64,000 nucleotides of DNA from contig JAVSML010001163.1 of assembly GCA_038503035.1 (NCBI GenBank), positions 687,166 to 751,165 on the forward strand, given 5' to 3'. The notes under the pieces are model-generated. The model saw only the letters and a list, made by a program, of their open reading frames with translations, did not search any database and had not been told where the DNA came from. The translations under genes were made by a program, and so were the position numbers. This document shows positions 37,701-49,700 of this stretch, in pieces (positions within the stretch are counted from its first letter, which is position 1; each line of letters starts with the position of its first letter). Source of the DNA: Crocodylus rhombifer. Taxonomy: Eukaryota; Chordata; Crocodylia; Crocodylidae.

Positions 37701-40700
37701 CGTGGTGGGTAAGTCATCTAGGGAGGGTGGCAATAGTTTGAGCCACTGTCACAGCTACACCTGTGGCACAGGCAAGGGTAGGCAGGCAGCACCTGGGATC
37801 ACGTGGCTTATCATCTTCTTGGTCTCCATTTCTTGGCTGCCTGACCAGAAGCTATCCCTACATGCACGTTTCCCTCCCTCTCTTGCTGCTGCCCTTCCAC
37901 TTCTGCTCCTAGTGCCCAGTTCCCCACTGCTCTCACAGTCTTGTCTGTCAGCCACACCACAGACACCTCCACCCTGGAGACGCCCTGTTCAAATTTGCTG
38001 ATGACACTAAGATGTGGGGGGACGTGGGCACATTAGAAGGATGCAACAGGCTACAATCAGACCTAGACAGGTTACAGGGGTGGGTGGACGAGAATAGGAT
38101 GGGTTTCAACACAGACAAGTGCAAGGTGATGCACCTCGGGAGGAACAACTGGCACCATACCTACAGGTTGGGGAACTCCCCTCTTGTCAGCACGGAGGCG
38201 GAAAGGGATCTGGGGGTCATAGTTGACTCCAAGATGAACATGGGCCGGCAGTGTGGGGACGTGGTCAGGAAGGCCAACCGCACCTTGGCATGCAGCCACA
38301 GATGCATCTCGAGCAGGGCCAAGGAGGTGATCCTCCCCCTCTATGCGGCACTGGTCAGGCCACAGTTGGAGTATTGCGTCCAGTTCTGGGCACCGCACTT
38401 CAGGAGGGATGTCGACAGCACAGAGAGGGTCCAGAGGAGGCCACTCATATGATCAGGGGACAACAGGGCAGGCCCTATGGGGAGAGGCGACGGGACCTGA
38501 ACCTGTTCAGCCTCCACAAGAGAAGGCTGAGGGGGATCTCGTGACCTGTTATAAACTAGTCAGGGGGGATCAGCAGGCATTGGGGGAGTCCCTGTTCCCC
38601 TGAGCACCGCCAGGAGTGACCAGGAATAATGGTCACAAGGTAGCAGAGGGTAGGTTTAGGTTAGATATCAGGAGGCGTGACTTCACGGTCAGGGCGGCTA
38701 GGGTCTGGAACCAACTTCCAAGAGAAGCGGTGCTGGCTCCTACCCTGGGGGTGTTTAAGAGGAGGTTAGATGCACATCTTGCTGGGGTCGTTTGACCCCA
38801 GCACTCTTTTCTGCCATGGCAGGGGGTCGGACTAGATGATCTGCTCAGGTCCCTTCCGACCCTAGAAACTATGAAACACCCACGCTGGCCTTGAGTCAAG
38901 ATCGCTGCACTTCAGGCTTCTGACAGAAAGATGGGGAGCCTGCGAGGTGTACAGCAGCAGCGCAGGGGGAGGGCTCTGTGACCGACTGCCAGCCTCTGGG
39001 TGCTGCCCTGCCCACCCTTGCTCTGCTTCACAATGTGGGGGACATGAGGGCTTTCACCCAGGAGCTCCCGAGATGTGTCACGGTGGCAGGTTGGGGGACA
39101 GAATGGGGGTGGGGATGTTTTCCAGAGAATCTATGGAAGCAAAAATGCAGGAGACCTGCACAGGCTGTTGTTCTGCCTGGTGTTTCCCTGCTGCTGCTGA
39201 TCAAGATGCAGCAAAAGCAAATGCTGTAGACAAATGCTGAGGATGCCTGAGCCATGTCACAGCAGTGTGATGTGATCAGCAACAGTTCCCACTGGAGAAG
39301 TGCTTCTGGCATGGTGTGGAGGGCATGGGCTGCTCTAACTAACAACCACAAGGGACAGAACAGGAGTTACTGCTACAACCCTCTTCTGTGGGATGATCCC
39401 TAGGGACACAGACATTCTTGTCCAAGAGAATAAGACACTCCTCTGGGATTCCTGAGCTGGACCAGCAGAACAACCCCAGGGAAAACAACCAAGTGGAGGG
39501 GTTAGAGAGGCCCTGGCTGAGAGAGGGACCCCAAAGACTTTCCTTCACCTTAAGGAGGTGCTGGCCCCTGCTTATGGCTGCAAATCCAGTCCCTGCCAAG
39601 GGGGTGTGAGCATGCCAGGGGCAGGTCCGTGTTGTGTGTTCACTGGGGTTGCTGGAGTCAGGACTACTGGGGAACCTTAGTCTTGGCTGGTACTACTGCT
39701 TGTCCATTTATGCCTATGGCCTGCAGTCTCCTCATGTGCTTCTGTCCACAGTTGGGCTGGGAACCAGCCCCTCCCTCTGCTGCAAAAGGGTGCATGCTTT
39801 TCCTTGGTGGCAGCTGTCTGCTCATGCTGGCAGGAAATGAGTGTTTTCAACTAGACTGAGTGACCTGGGCTTCTGTTCAGTAGAGCATTTTTCTCCCAAG
39901 CAGTCAGTGCAAGCCACTGTGGGACTGCTACAGCTGACAGAAGCAAGGGACTGTTTAGATGCATTCTTCTACCAGAGCTCTCCCAGCAAAGCTTTCTAGT
40001 GTAGACCAGGCCTTACTTTGTTCCTTGTCAAAAAAAACCCCCTGTATCTCATGGGAGCAGGGCCCAGCAAAATAGCTTGGCTGAATGATGAAGTTGAGAG
40101 ATTGCTACCATCTTGACACAGACAGCAGCATGGCAGCCAAGGGAGTGATCTTGCCATCAGCCCTCAGTTCTTTAACTTCACATGAATCAAAAGCCATCAC
40201 AGAGGTGCCTTCCAACAACAGGCCCATTTACAACTACAAGCACCATTTAGTAATGCTGTTATGTGCTGCTTTATGCATAAAGATATGAGTTATCACAACA
40301 GTTGTGTAGTCCCATGCCATTCTGGTTCTATAGATTACCTGCATATCACAGCTGTGTTACGGGAATACCATCAACTTGAACTCCATGCATCAAGTTCACT
40401 TGGGTTTCTAAGAGCTTGCTCTTGAAGGTTTAAAGGTCTTGAACTTACTTCTCCTCTCCCTTTTTTCCATGTTTCCTAATCTCTTTTCCTGCTCCCTTGC
40501 TAAGTGTGGAATGGGTTTTTTTTGAGGTAACTCAAAGAGCCATTGTGTGTGGCCCTTTTGAGGGGCAGGCAGGGGATAAGCAGGGAGGGAAAACTGCTTT
40601 CCTATCTTTCTGTTCTAGTTCTTTCGATGATGCTACTAATATTTAAAAAAAAAAAAACTGTGATCAAAAACAGATGATGATGCAGCTTTCAAGTTGGTGG

Positions 40701-43700
40701 TAGCCCTTAGCATTGGTGACCACTTTGGTCGAGGAGACATACAACACTAGGTGTGTAAAGGAGAGAATCTAGTGAGTGTTTCAAGTGTCGATGACCATGC
40801 TGCTTGTCAAACTTACGCAGTCCAGCAGGCTTTTTACGGGGTACCATGGGTTTGATTGGAGAAGGTGGTGGCATATTCAGAAGGCAAAAGGGCCTGGGTT
40901 TCCACTCTGGGGGTCCTGCAATCATATTGGCAATGACAAGAAGTGAGGAAGGATGGTTTTGCAGTTCAGCACCTCAGTTAAGAGTTGAGACCTTCATTCA
41001 AATGCCACAGACCCAGGCAAAGTCATCTAAGCCTCATTCCTGCAGCATTTCTACTGGTGCTAAACTGAAGGGGACTAAATCAGAGGCCTGATTCTGCCAC
41101 TCAGTCTTCCTGTATCTGTAATATGGGGTCTCTCCCTCAGAACTTCACACTGGCAGGCCTCGGGCAGCCTGAGTACTTGATATGTAAGGCAGATTGGCAA
41201 TAGTGAAATCACTAGTGGACTTTGCAGCATCCCTAGAGTCCTTTCTCCACTGGACCGCAAGATCTTCTGGACAGTAACTGTCCCTCACTCTAGGGATCTC
41301 TGGCATCTAGCACAAAGCTCTGATCTCAGCTGGGACTCCAGCCCCTATGCTAATACAGGCAGTGCACAGACTCCTCAAGATCTGTCTGTGACTACATTGT
41401 TTTCATCTTCCTTTAATAAAGACAACAGAAGATGCAGTAAAAAGCTTGTTGTGTCCAGACTACTGGGCATCATAGCCAATAATTTGCATGCAATTTTATA
41501 GGCAAATATAAATATGGAAACAAACGGGGAAAGGGGATGTTATTTCAGCACAAGATTGCAGTTGGAGAGCTTGTGGTGGGGAGATGAAAGACTTACCCTT
41601 CTCTTCCATAAGCGGTCTGGGTGGTCCACTTGCTGTAAGAAGCATTTGTGACAGTCAGCACGGCTCTTTTCAGATATGCTCCCATCACTAACAGCTCCCA
41701 CTATCCCACCTGGTAGCTACTAGACTGCACAGCATCAGCAAAGACTTCTAAGCCAACCCAAAACTCCCCTTCCCCACTGGTTTTAAATTCCTTATTTTAG
41801 GATTCCATCCCATCTCAGGTCCTGGATTTTTATCCCATTTAATTAAAACTGGGGCAGTTTGTGTGTGAAATCTACCTGTATTCAATATAGCATTGTTCAA
41901 AGGCATCCCCATTCTGGGATTCAACTTTATTTTTAGCTGTGGAAGTGACTCCTGTATAGATCTGCTAAAGATCTCCCTGTTTAACTTCTTTTGTTACTGA
42001 AAGACTATCATATCTTCTTATACACCTAATGAGCCCTAATCTAGATTGGCTAGTAAGGCGAGTCAGTAGGCTTACTCTTCAAATGTGCACCAGGGCGTGA
42101 AACGTCTCACACCCTGTCAGAATGCAACCAAGCTGACTCTTTACTAATGGAGACAAACACTTAATTTTATGAAAGAGGTTTGTCCTATTCAGCACAGTTG
42201 ACTTTGCAACATGGAACCGCTAAATGAGACATCTATTTGATATCGGCACGGTACCTTCCATTGTCTTCTCAGGCTGAGACACTGACTTTTTCAGGGCTTC
42301 TTTAAGCAAAGTGGCACTTTGGTAAACAGAATGCATTACGTTTGAGTCTAACTCAATTCTGGGGACGAATACATCTTTTGTTGGGGGTAGTTGCAGTTTA
42401 GCTGCTTTCTGAAATACAAAATAGATCTCATGAAGGCAGTGAGGTAAGCTTCTTCTGTAGTAAAACTCTACTCTGAAACAGTAACTGACTCCAGTTATCT
42501 TACTTTTGCACTACTTCATGATGTTCAGTGGCAGATGAGGAAGAGAGGCTATATATTCAGACATTACTCATTTATAGCAAGAAGTAATAGCAGCCTATGA
42601 ATTGCTTTTCAAGGGACATTTGAAGATTTAAGATAGTGTCTGTAAATTATGGGACAAGTTGTTCTTTACTTGACTAATTCTGTGGCAGGAGAATACTGCT
42701 TTGGATGAGGGTGATGGGGAAACTAATACTGGAAGATGACTTTTCTCTATAAAGAGCCTGAAATGAATGTGCTCAGTAATGGGAGCATTTAATTCCAAGT
42801 AATAACTGAGTGGGGAAATAATTCCACTGCCCAGAGTGCTTGTCAAATAATCAATGTGAACCTATGCATTTTATGAAAGATTAGTTTCATAGTTTGTAGG
42901 GTCAGAAGGGACCTGAGCAGATCATCGAGTCTGACCCCCTGCCCTGGCAGGAAAGAGTACTGGGGTCAAACAACCCCAGAAAGGTGTTCGTCTAGCCTCC
43001 TCCTTAAAGACCCCCAGGGTAGGAGCCAGCACCACTTCTCTTGGGAGTTGGTTCCAGACCCTAGCCGCCCTGACTGTGAAGTCGCGCCTCCTGATGTCTA
43101 ACCTGAATCTCCCCTCTGCCAGCTTGTGACCGTTATTCCTGGTCACTCCTGGCGGTGCTCGGGGGAACAGGGACTCCCCAGTGCCTGCTGGTCCCCTCTG
43201 ACTAGTTTGTAACAGGCCACTAGATCCCCCTCAGCCTTCTCTTGTGGAGGCTGAACAGGTTCAGGTCCCGCAGCCTCTCCTCATAGGGCTTGCCCTGCTG
43301 CCCCCTGATCATGTGGGTGCCTTCCTCTGGACACTCTCCATGCTGTCCACATCCCTCTTGAAGTGCAGTGCCCAGAACTGGACACAGTACTCCAGCTGCG
43401 GCCTGACCAGTGCTGCATAGAGGGGGAGGATCACCTCCTTGGACCTGCTCGAGATGCATCTGTGGATGCATGACAGGGTACAGTTGTCCTTCCTGACTCC
43501 ACCCCCACACTGCCGGCCCATGTTCATCTTGGAGTCTGTAATGACTCCAAGATCCTTTTCTGCCTCTGCCCTGACGAGTAGGGAGTTCCCCAGCCTGTAG
43601 GTATGGTGCCGGTTGTTCCTCCCCAGGTGCAGCACCTTGCACTTGTCAGTGTTGAAACCCATCCTGTTCTCTTCCGCCCACCCCTGTAACCTGTCTAGAT

Positions 43701-46700
43701 CCAATTATTTATTTATTTATTTCAGTCTATTCCTCCCTTCTAGCGTGCCCACATCCCCCCACATCTTAGTGTCATCAGCAGATTTGAACAGGGTGCTTTT
43801 TACCCCCTTGTCCAAGTCACTGATGAAGATGCTGAACAGTGCGGGCCTGAGGACCAAGCCCTGGGGGACCCCACTGCCCACATCCCTCCAGGTCAAATAA
43901 GACCCATCCACCACCACTCTCTGGGTGTGGCCCTCCAGCTAGTTAGTGGCCCATCTGACTGTGTAGGGGACTGTGGTGTCAACACCTAGTTTTTAATGAT
44001 AATGGGTGAGGGTACAGTGTCAAAGGCCTACCTAAAGTCCAGAAAGACTATGTCCACCATGACACCTACAGCCACGGATTTGGTGACCTGGTCATATAAG
44101 GCCGCCAGGTTGGTCTGACAGGACCTGCCTCTAATGAACCCATGTGGGTTGCCCCTAAGCATAACCTCCCCTGCTGGCCCCTCGTGGACGTGCACCAAGC
44201 TAATTTTCTCAAAAATCATAGATTTTTCTTTTTTTGTGGTCCTGTGTCTACACAAACATAGTAAGGGCAGCATCCCTGTAGTGGTTTCTTTTAGGGCTGT
44301 ATGTTCTTGAGATCAGCAGGAAACCCGCGAGTAGGCCTTACCTCTAGGAATGCGATGTCATCACTTACAGCCAGCGTACTCTCAAGCTTGTCTTTGAGGG
44401 ACTGAATTTCACTCTTCTTCTTTCCCAGAACCTTATGGATGTAATCAAACTTATCACGCACTCTCTTCTCCTCCTCTTCAAGCTTCTTTATTGACTGGTT
44501 TTCTTGATCTTCAATTAAAGCTTTAACTTCCAAGAACTCATTTCTCAGTGAATCCTTGTTATGGGCAGATGCTTCCTAAAAACCAACCACGAGGATGTGG
44601 GTTTCAAGGGGACTGCATGTAGGTAGGACACTCCCCAGGGTGCAAAGGGGTATAAAGCTCTGGGCTCTGCAAAATGTGATGGCCGATTTTTTGCATTTCC
44701 CTGAAATGGCACTTGGGTAGGAACCCTATACCTCTATACTCAAATGAAAGCCAAGTCTCCTGTTCCCTTTAATGGGCCCCCAAACTCATGTATAGGAACA
44801 TTTGGGGAGGGCAAAGGGTCCCAGGGGGTATGAAACGGGCAGCTTGCGTCATCTGGCAGTGGGAACAAGCACTGCAAGCCATGAGAGGCTTGGGTTGCGT
44901 GTCAAAACCTCTGCGTTTTGTCCTTGTCCCTTTTTAAAATGATTTATAGCAATGTCTCACAGAGGGAATTTCATTAGTTAATGCTGGAGGCACAGGGCCA
45001 TTTAGGTGTGGAACTTTGCTTGATTTTCAAGAGGAGTTAAAGCGCCTTCATACAGCTTTGTGGATCTGGGCCTTTATCTTTTCATTGCCGCTTAAGAGGC
45101 TCAGCTTTTCTTGTGCTGAAGGCTGTGGGGTCTAGTGTGACTGCTGGTACAAGTGGCAGCAAGTTTTAACAAGCAGATGGCATTGTCAGTCAGTCGCAGC
45201 TTCTGTCTGATCCTGCCCAAATACAATTCTTACATGCATTCTCTTGAGAAACTAATCTGCCTTAAATTAAGCACAAGAAACCAGTCCCCCACCCTGGGAC
45301 CAGCATACTCCCAAGGGCCAGAAAAACATTTCCCACTTACAGTGACTTGTCTCTCCCGTATCTTTACTTCGTTCATTGCCAGAGAAGCTTTCTCATTCTG
45401 ACTTCTCAGCTCTGTCAGCCTCTTCTTCAGCTGCGACTGCAACAAAACACATCCGATCTCCATTGAAAGCCAGGAAGAGCCACTCCTCTTCCCAATGAAA
45501 GAGCAGAGAGAAGATTTACAGAAATGTTGGGTTGAATTGTAAGCTTTTTCATGGCACAGGAATTCACCTTTAAAAATACAGTTCTTTTTAAACCCAGCAG
45601 TAGTTCTTTACAGGGAAAGAAGAGGATGCTAGGTCCATGCCTGGGAAGGTAAGCAACAGCTCCATGCTGTCTAAGCAGTCATGTGTGCCCAGTCCCATAT
45701 CTGTCAAAGGAGCCAACCAAGAAACTCTACAAGATCACCCTAGGTTGGCGGATCTCCTCCGGCAGGGGAAGACGAGGGAGGAGGAAGCCTTGGACCGCTA
45801 AACCAAGCAGCACTCACAAGTACAACCCAGCCTAGACAGATGAGCAGAACTTATACCCAGGCAAGCAACAGGGACCAGGGCAATGCTGTGATTAGGGGGA
45901 CCAGTGCACACATCCACAGGAGGCCTCAAATGCCTCTACACAAACGCTCGTAGTATGGGCAACAAGCAGGAGGAACTCACCCTCCTGCTGGCTGACACCA
46001 GCCCAGACATAGCAGGGCTCACTGAAATGTGATGGGGCCCCACGCATGACTGGGCGGTGAATATCAAGGACTACAGGCTGTACAAGATGGACAGGACAGG
46101 GAGGAAAGACAGGGTGTGGCGCTCTATGTCAAGGAGGAATATGCATCCTCACCAGGTAGCACAGATCCGAGGAGGGGCACACGGGAAGTGCTTTGGGTTA
46201 GGATACAAGGCAGTCGAGGGGAAAGAGACTTAACAGTGGGGGTCTACTACAGACCACCCAACCAAGGGGAAGAGCTCGACCAGGAATTCTTCAGTCAGCT
46301 CGTGGAGGTAGTTAGGTCGAAGGACGTGGTCATCATGGGTGACCTGAACTTTCCAGACATCTGCTGGGAAGAGCAGTCAGCCAGGTCTGACAACTCACGT
46401 AGGTTCCTAGCCCAAATGCAGGACCTCCATCGAACCCAGGAGGTGCACAGCCCCACCAGGGGAAACACCTTGTTGGACCTAGTGCTGGCCACGGGTGATG
46501 ACCTGGTGAGGGGGCTGCGGGTGCTCGGCCACCTGGGCAACAGCAATCATCGCCCGCTGGGATTCACCATCCAGCGCAAGGTGGCAAAGGCCTGCAGCAA
46601 GGCAGCAGCCCTAGATTTCAGGAGGGAGGACTCCAATGAGCTAAGGAGAGTAGACAGGGAAGCACTGAGGTCCTGAAGGGGAGGGGAGCCAGGTGTCTAA

Positions 46701-49700
46701 GGAGAGTGGTTGCTCCTTAAGGAGATGATCCTCCAAGCCCAAAGGGAGGTAATCCCAACACAGATCAAAGGGGGAAGGAGGAGGCAAAAGCCCCCATGGC
46801 TCGCCAAAAGCATCCAGGAATGTCTCCTAGCTAAAAGGGAGGCGCACACCCAATGGCAAGGAGGGGACATCACCAGGGAGGACTATACTGCAGCTGCTCG
46901 GGGAAGCAGGGGGGCAGTCAGGAAGGCCAAGGCGGAGATGGGACTGGGACTAGCTTCCCGGATCAAGGACAACAAGAAATCCTTCTTTAAATGCATAGGG
47001 GGCAAAAAGAAGGTACTGAGTAACGTGGGGCCCCTGCAAGACATGCTGGGAAATCTGGTCGTCACACCAGACAACAAAGCTAACATGTTTAACAACTTTG
47101 CCTCCATCTTCCTGAGCAGGGACTGAATCAGGACCCCCCCTCAGGGCCCAGGGGAGGCGCACCTAGGCCAAGGGTCAGGGAGGATCTAGTCAGGGAACGT
47201 CCGGAGGGACTGGATGTATTTAAATCAGCTGGTCCAGATGATCTCCACCACAGAGTGCTGAGGGAATTAGCTGAGGTCACTGCAGGACCCCGGCGCAGCT
47301 GTACGAGCACTCGTGGTGCTCTGGTGTGGTGCCAGAGGGCTGGAAGACGGCCAATGTGGTCCTCATCTTCAAAAAGGGGAGGAAGGAGGACCTGGGGAAC
47401 TATAGGCCACTTAGTCTTACCTCAATCCTAGGGAAGCTTTTTGAGAGCATTATCCTGGCGCATGTCCGCGGGGGGCCAGTGGGGGAGGTTATGCTTAGGG
47501 GCAACCAACACAAGTTCATTCGAGGCAGGTCCTGTCAGACCAACCTGGTGGCCTTCTACGACCAGGTCACAAAATCCTTAGATGCAGGGGTAGCAGCGGA
47601 CGTAGTTTTTCTGGACTTTCGGGAGGCCTTCGACACTGTCTCTCACCCCGTTCTCATTAAGAAACTGGGGGACTGTGGTGTTGACACCCACACAGTCAAT
47701 TGGGTCGCCAACACGCTGGAGGGCCGCACCCAGAGAGCGGTGGTGGATGGGTCATTTTCTACCTGGAGGGACGTGGGCAGTGGGGTCCCCCAGGGCTCGG
47801 TCCTCGGGCCCGCACTGTTCAACATCTTCATCAGTGACTTGGACGAGGGGGTAAAAAGCACCTTGTTCAAATCTGCTGATGACACCAAGATGTGGGGGGA
47901 TGTGGGCACGCTAGAAGGGAGGAATAGGCTACAATCGGACCTAGACAGGTTACAGAGATGGGAGGATGAGAATAGGAGGGGATTCAACACCGACAAGTGC
48001 AAGGTGCTGCACCTGGGGAGGAAGAACCGGCACCGTACCTACAGGCTGGGGAACTCCCTTCTCGGCAGTGCAGAGGCAGAAAAGGATCTTGGAGTCATCA
48101 TTGATGCCAAGATGAACATGGGCCGGCAGTGTGGGGATGCAGTCAGGAAGGCCACCTGCACCTTGTCATGCATCCACAGATGCATCTCGAGCAGGTCCAA
48201 GGAGGTGATCCTCCCCCTCTATGCGGCACGGGTCAGGCCGCAGCTGGAGTACTGCGTCCAGTTCTGGGCGCCACACTTCAGGAGGGATGTCGACAGCATG
48301 GAGAGGGTCCAGAGGAGGCCACTTGCATGATCAGGGGGCAGCAGGGCAGGCCCTATGAGGAGAGGCTGCGGGACCTGAACCTGTTCAGCCTCCACAACAG
48401 AAGGCTGAGGGGGGATCTAGTGGCCTGTTACAAACTAGTCAGGGGGGATCAGCAGGCATTGGGGGAGTCCCTGTTCCCCCGGGCACCGGCAGGAGTGACC
48501 GGGAATAAGTCACAAGCTGGTAATGGACAGATTCAGACTAGCTATCAGGAGGCGTGACTTCACTGGCAGGACGGCTAGGAGCTGGAACCAACTCCCAAGA
48601 GAAGTGGTGCAGGCTCCTACCCTGGGGGTGTTTAAGAGGAGGTTAGATGAACATCTTGCTGGGGTCATTTGACCCCAGTACTCTTTCCTGCCATGGCAGG
48701 GGGTCGGACTTGATGATCTGCCCTTCCGACCCAACCAACTATGAAACTACCCTTAGCGCTGCAGCCTTCTTGGCCCTTCCTGACAAACTAAAATAATGGG
48801 AAGGCTCATTCTTATCTTGTGGGTAGCAAGGAAATACCACAGTCAGTATGTCCTTGACCCTGAGAAACGGGCTCCTTCCTGAGCTCCAGAACGCTTCCTG
48901 ACTTCGGCTCGAGTTCTCCCCAGTGCGCTGCTAAAGGACTCTGCCCTGCTTTGCTCTGGTTTTACCTCGTAAACATGAAGAACAATCCAGCCACGGTAGG
49001 ATTGGGCCCTTAATAAACCAGGCAGTAGGGCTGCGTGAAATGGCACCGTTGTGTCTCATTTCGATTCAAAACTGCTGTTCTGTTTCATTTCATCAAAACC
49101 GTTTTGCTGTTTCAACGTTCTGCCCATAGGCTGTAATGGGAGAGCTTGAAACAGCCTGTAACTTTTGTCATTTCTGGCTTGATTTGGATGAAACTTGCAG
49201 GAATAGTAGTCCCTTCTGAGGGCATGAAGCCTGCCACGTTTAAAGGAGCTAGGTGCAGGGGTTTTGGGGGGGAACTGCCCCTCAAGCTACTGACCAACAA
49301 AACTTGTGACATGGGTGACACTGCGTGTGTTAAGGCGCAGCGGGGTGACAGCTGCAGGGATGGCTGCAGCAGGGGCCACCATGAAGCCTGCCAGCTGTCG
49401 AGGGGATCGGTGCAGGGCTCCTGGGGTCGGGGGCCCTGCACCTCTGGCTGCTGACAGATGAAACTTGTGACAAGGGGGGGGGGGTTAAGGTGTGCCCTCA
49501 CTCAGCTGACACCAAGGCAGACAGCAGGGCACTTCAAACAACGCTGACTTTTTATGCTGTTTTTTTTTTTTTTTTCCCATCCCTCCCCAGAGCGCTGGGA
49601 TCGGAAGGGGCCTTGGGGAAGGATGGCAGTCACTGGCCAGCTGTGCAGTCAATAATAACGGGACCACTGCTTCCCCCTCCCTCTCCTCCCTTTAGTTTCT

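Noticed and set aside
36622..37955. Shared peptide in frames of the inverted pair as evidence of a gene
   Set aside because: Shared frame follows automatically from ~97% DNA identity over 80 bp; no start, splice site or domain supports coding.
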